Shown piece by piece: positions 62,569-64,000 of a stretch of 64,000 nt of DNA. This DNA comes from Enterococcus mundtii (GTDB lineage: Bacteria; Bacillota; Bacilli; Lactobacillales; Enterococcaceae), in contig NZ_AP019810.1 of the NCBI RefSeq assembly GCF_013394305.1, positions 372,001-436,000 of the forward strand. Direction: 5' to 3'. Below the pieces are notes generated by a model. The model was not told where the DNA came from, did not search any database, and saw nothing but the letters and a program-made list of their open reading frames with translations. How positions within the stretch are numbered: position 1 is the stretch's first letter; each line of letters opens with the position of its first letter. A program made the position numbers and the translations under genes.

Positions 62569-64000
62569 TTGAAAATAAAAACACCCGCTTTTTTAAATAA
62601 AAGGCTCGGATTTTTTTCTTTACTAGCAGTTTTGTTATGGGTCAAAACGATTGCTACTTATCTATTTGATTTCCATTTAGGGATCGATAGTGGCATCCAA
62701 TATTTTATCTTGTTCATCAACCCGATCGCAACGACTATCCTTCTTTTAGGGATTGCCTTATATGTTAGACGAACGAAAGCAGCGTATATCACGATGCTAG
62801 TCATCTATTTCTTGTTGACCTTGCTCTTATTTTCTAACATCATCTATTATCGTGAGTTCACTGATTTTATTACGATCAACGCGATCCTAGGCGCCGGAAA
62901 AGTCGCAAGTGGTTTAGGCGAAAGTGCCTTACGGTTATTCCGTCCTTATGATGTCCTTTATTGGATCGATATCATTTTGATCATTGCACTTTTAGCAACG
63001 AAAAAAATCAAAATGGACCCACGTCCTGTACGCGCTCGAATGGCGTTTGCTTTTACTACATTAGCAGTGATGATCTTCTCTGGAAATCTATTTTTAGCTG
63101 AAGCAGATCGCCCAGAGTTATTGACACGTACATTCTCTCGTGATTATCTAGTTAAATATCTTGGACTGAACGCGTTCATGGTATACGACGGTATCCAAAC
63201 TTACCAAACGAACCAAGTACGAGCTGAAGCAAGTCCAAATGATATGAAAGAAGTAGCAACTTACGTCAAAGAACATTATGCGCAACCAAACCAAGATCTC
63301 TATGGATTAGCTGAGGGTAAGAATGTTATCTATATCCATTTAGAAAGCTTACAACAGTTTGTGATCGATTATAAACTGAAAGACGAAAATGGCGTAGAAC
63401 ATGAAGTAACACCTTTCTTGAATAGTTTATTCCACAGTAATGAAACATTTAGTTTTGACAATTTCTTCCATCAAGTAAAAGCTGGAAAAACAAGTGATGC
63501 AGAGACATTGATGGAAAATTCATTATTCGGTTTGAACCAAGGATCGCTATTCACTCAACTTGGTGGTAAAAATACTTTCCAAGCAGCACCAAATATTTTA
63601 AAACAAACAAAAGGCTATACCAGTGCAGCATTCCATGGGAATGCTGGTACATTCTGGAACCGTAACGAAACTTATAAGAGTTTTGGATATGATTACTTCT
63701 TTGATGCTTCATACTATGACGTGAATGACGATAACTCATTCCAATACGGTTTACATGATAAACCATTCTTTGAACAATCCGTCCAATATTTAGAACGGAT
63801 GCAACAACCCTTCTACTCAAAATTCATTGCTGTATCGAATCACTTCCCTTATTCAAAATTCACGAATGAGGAAGCTGGATTCCCAGTAGCTAATACGAAC
63901 GATGAAACAATCAATGGTTACTTTGCGACAGCTAACTATTTAGACACAGCGGTAGAAGAATTCTTCAACTATTTAAAAGCAAGTGGCTTGTATGAAAACT
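62569..64000 (+). CDS. ltaS: Lipoteichoic acid synthase (3' part outside window)
   Basis: About 477 residues visible of the usual 600-720. Starts with TTG, 5 bases after GAAAGGAAG. Five membrane segments (about 15-175) precede the extracellular sulfatase-fold domain: metal ligand E259 in YIHLESLQQF and nucleophile T308 in AGKTSDAETL, both as in LtaS. Polymerises glycerol-phosphate from phosphatidylglycerol onto the glycolipid anchor. It could be one of two LtaS paralogues common in Bacilli. Confidence 0.92.
   Translation, partial: MKIKTPAFLNKRLGFFSLLAVLLWVKTIATYLFDFHLGIDSGIQYFILFINPIATTILLLGIALYVRRTKAAYITMLVIYFLLTLLLFSNIIYYREFTDFITINAILGAGKVASGLGESALRLFRPYDVLYWIDIILIIALLATKKIKMDPRPVRARMAFAFTTLAVMIFSGNLFLAEADRPELLTRTFSRDYLVKYLGLNAFMVYDGIQTYQTNQVRAEASPNDMKEVATYVKEHYAQPNQDLYGLAEGKNVIYIHLESLQQFVIDYKLKDENGVEHEVTPFLNSLFHSNETFSFDNFFHQVKAGKTSDAETLMENSLFGLNQGSLFTQLGGKNTFQAAPNILKQTKGYTSAAFHGNAGTFWNRNETYKSFGYDYFFDASYYDVNDDNSFQYGLHDKPFFEQSVQYLERMQQPFYSKFIAVSNHFPYSKFTNEEAGFPVANTNDETINGYFATANYLDTAVEEFFNYLKASGLYEN

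Overview
This is a low-GC Gram-positive chromosome segment. Gene content and order suggest Enterococcus, most likely the E. faecium/hirae/durans/mundtii side of the genus. The evidence is the tsaB-rimI-tsaD block, a class II (Gram-positive) galT, a yqgN-yqgP-yqgQ-glcK cluster, an LXG-type effector unit, kdpFABCDE, NADP-GDH next to pgi, and an LtaS. The species is an inference; no rRNA gene is present.

Layout. (1) 1-9.8 kb, minus strand: an exopolysaccharide/capsule operon. It starts from a promoter near 9.75 kb with a sorted surface protein and its own sortase. Next come a membrane protein, the CpsC/CpsD/CpsB tyrosine-kinase control unit, and a complete set of enzymes expected for UDP-N,N'-diacetylbacillosamine synthesis (dehydratase, aminotransferase, acetyltransferase). 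A PglC-like initiating transferase and a glycosyltransferase that runs off the window complete the visible part. (2) 9.9-12.7 kb: tsaB, two GNAT/RimI genes and tsaD (t6A tRNA modification). (3) 12.8-16.5 kb: a galE-galT-galR operon with a twin palindromic operator inside its promoter. (4) 16.6-22.2 kb: small DUF3042 protein, a dispersed hairpin repeat, a FAD oxidoreductase, and the rhodanese-like/glcK/yqgQ/rhomboid/5-FCL operon. (5) 22.4-25.1 kb: type VIIb (LXG) effector with two small targeting partners and a probable immunity gene. (6) 25.2-29.3 kb: Fur-controlled siderophore/iron ABC transporter, with the binding protein divergent. (7) 29.3-37.1 kb: kdp potassium pump and sensor. (8) 37.2-48.4 kb: folA, rpmG, YdaT-like protein, asnB, small secreted and Cys-rich proteins, tRNA-Ser(CGA), TetR, DUF1576 membrane protein, VTT protein and a membrane GDPD. 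(9) 48.3-55.3 kb, accessory region: micro-proteins, an orphan holin facing an XRE repressor plus ImmA protease across three related operators, a solitary HsdR-N-type nuclease, a cspA gene duplicated together with its control regions, a secreted protein, a GNAT, and a decayed lipoprotein gene. (10) 55.4-64 kb: pgi, gdhA, BaiN/HI0933-type flavoprotein, ybaK, aroD, RlmI-type methyltransferase and ltaS (cut by the window end).

The best candidates for something not yet described are the holin/XRE/ImmA/nuclease module at 49.1-51.8 kb with its three operators, the IKQTG-type surface protein with a dedicated class-D-like sortase heading the EPS operon, and a small repeat family whose flanks and loop are conserved while the hairpin stem changes between copies.
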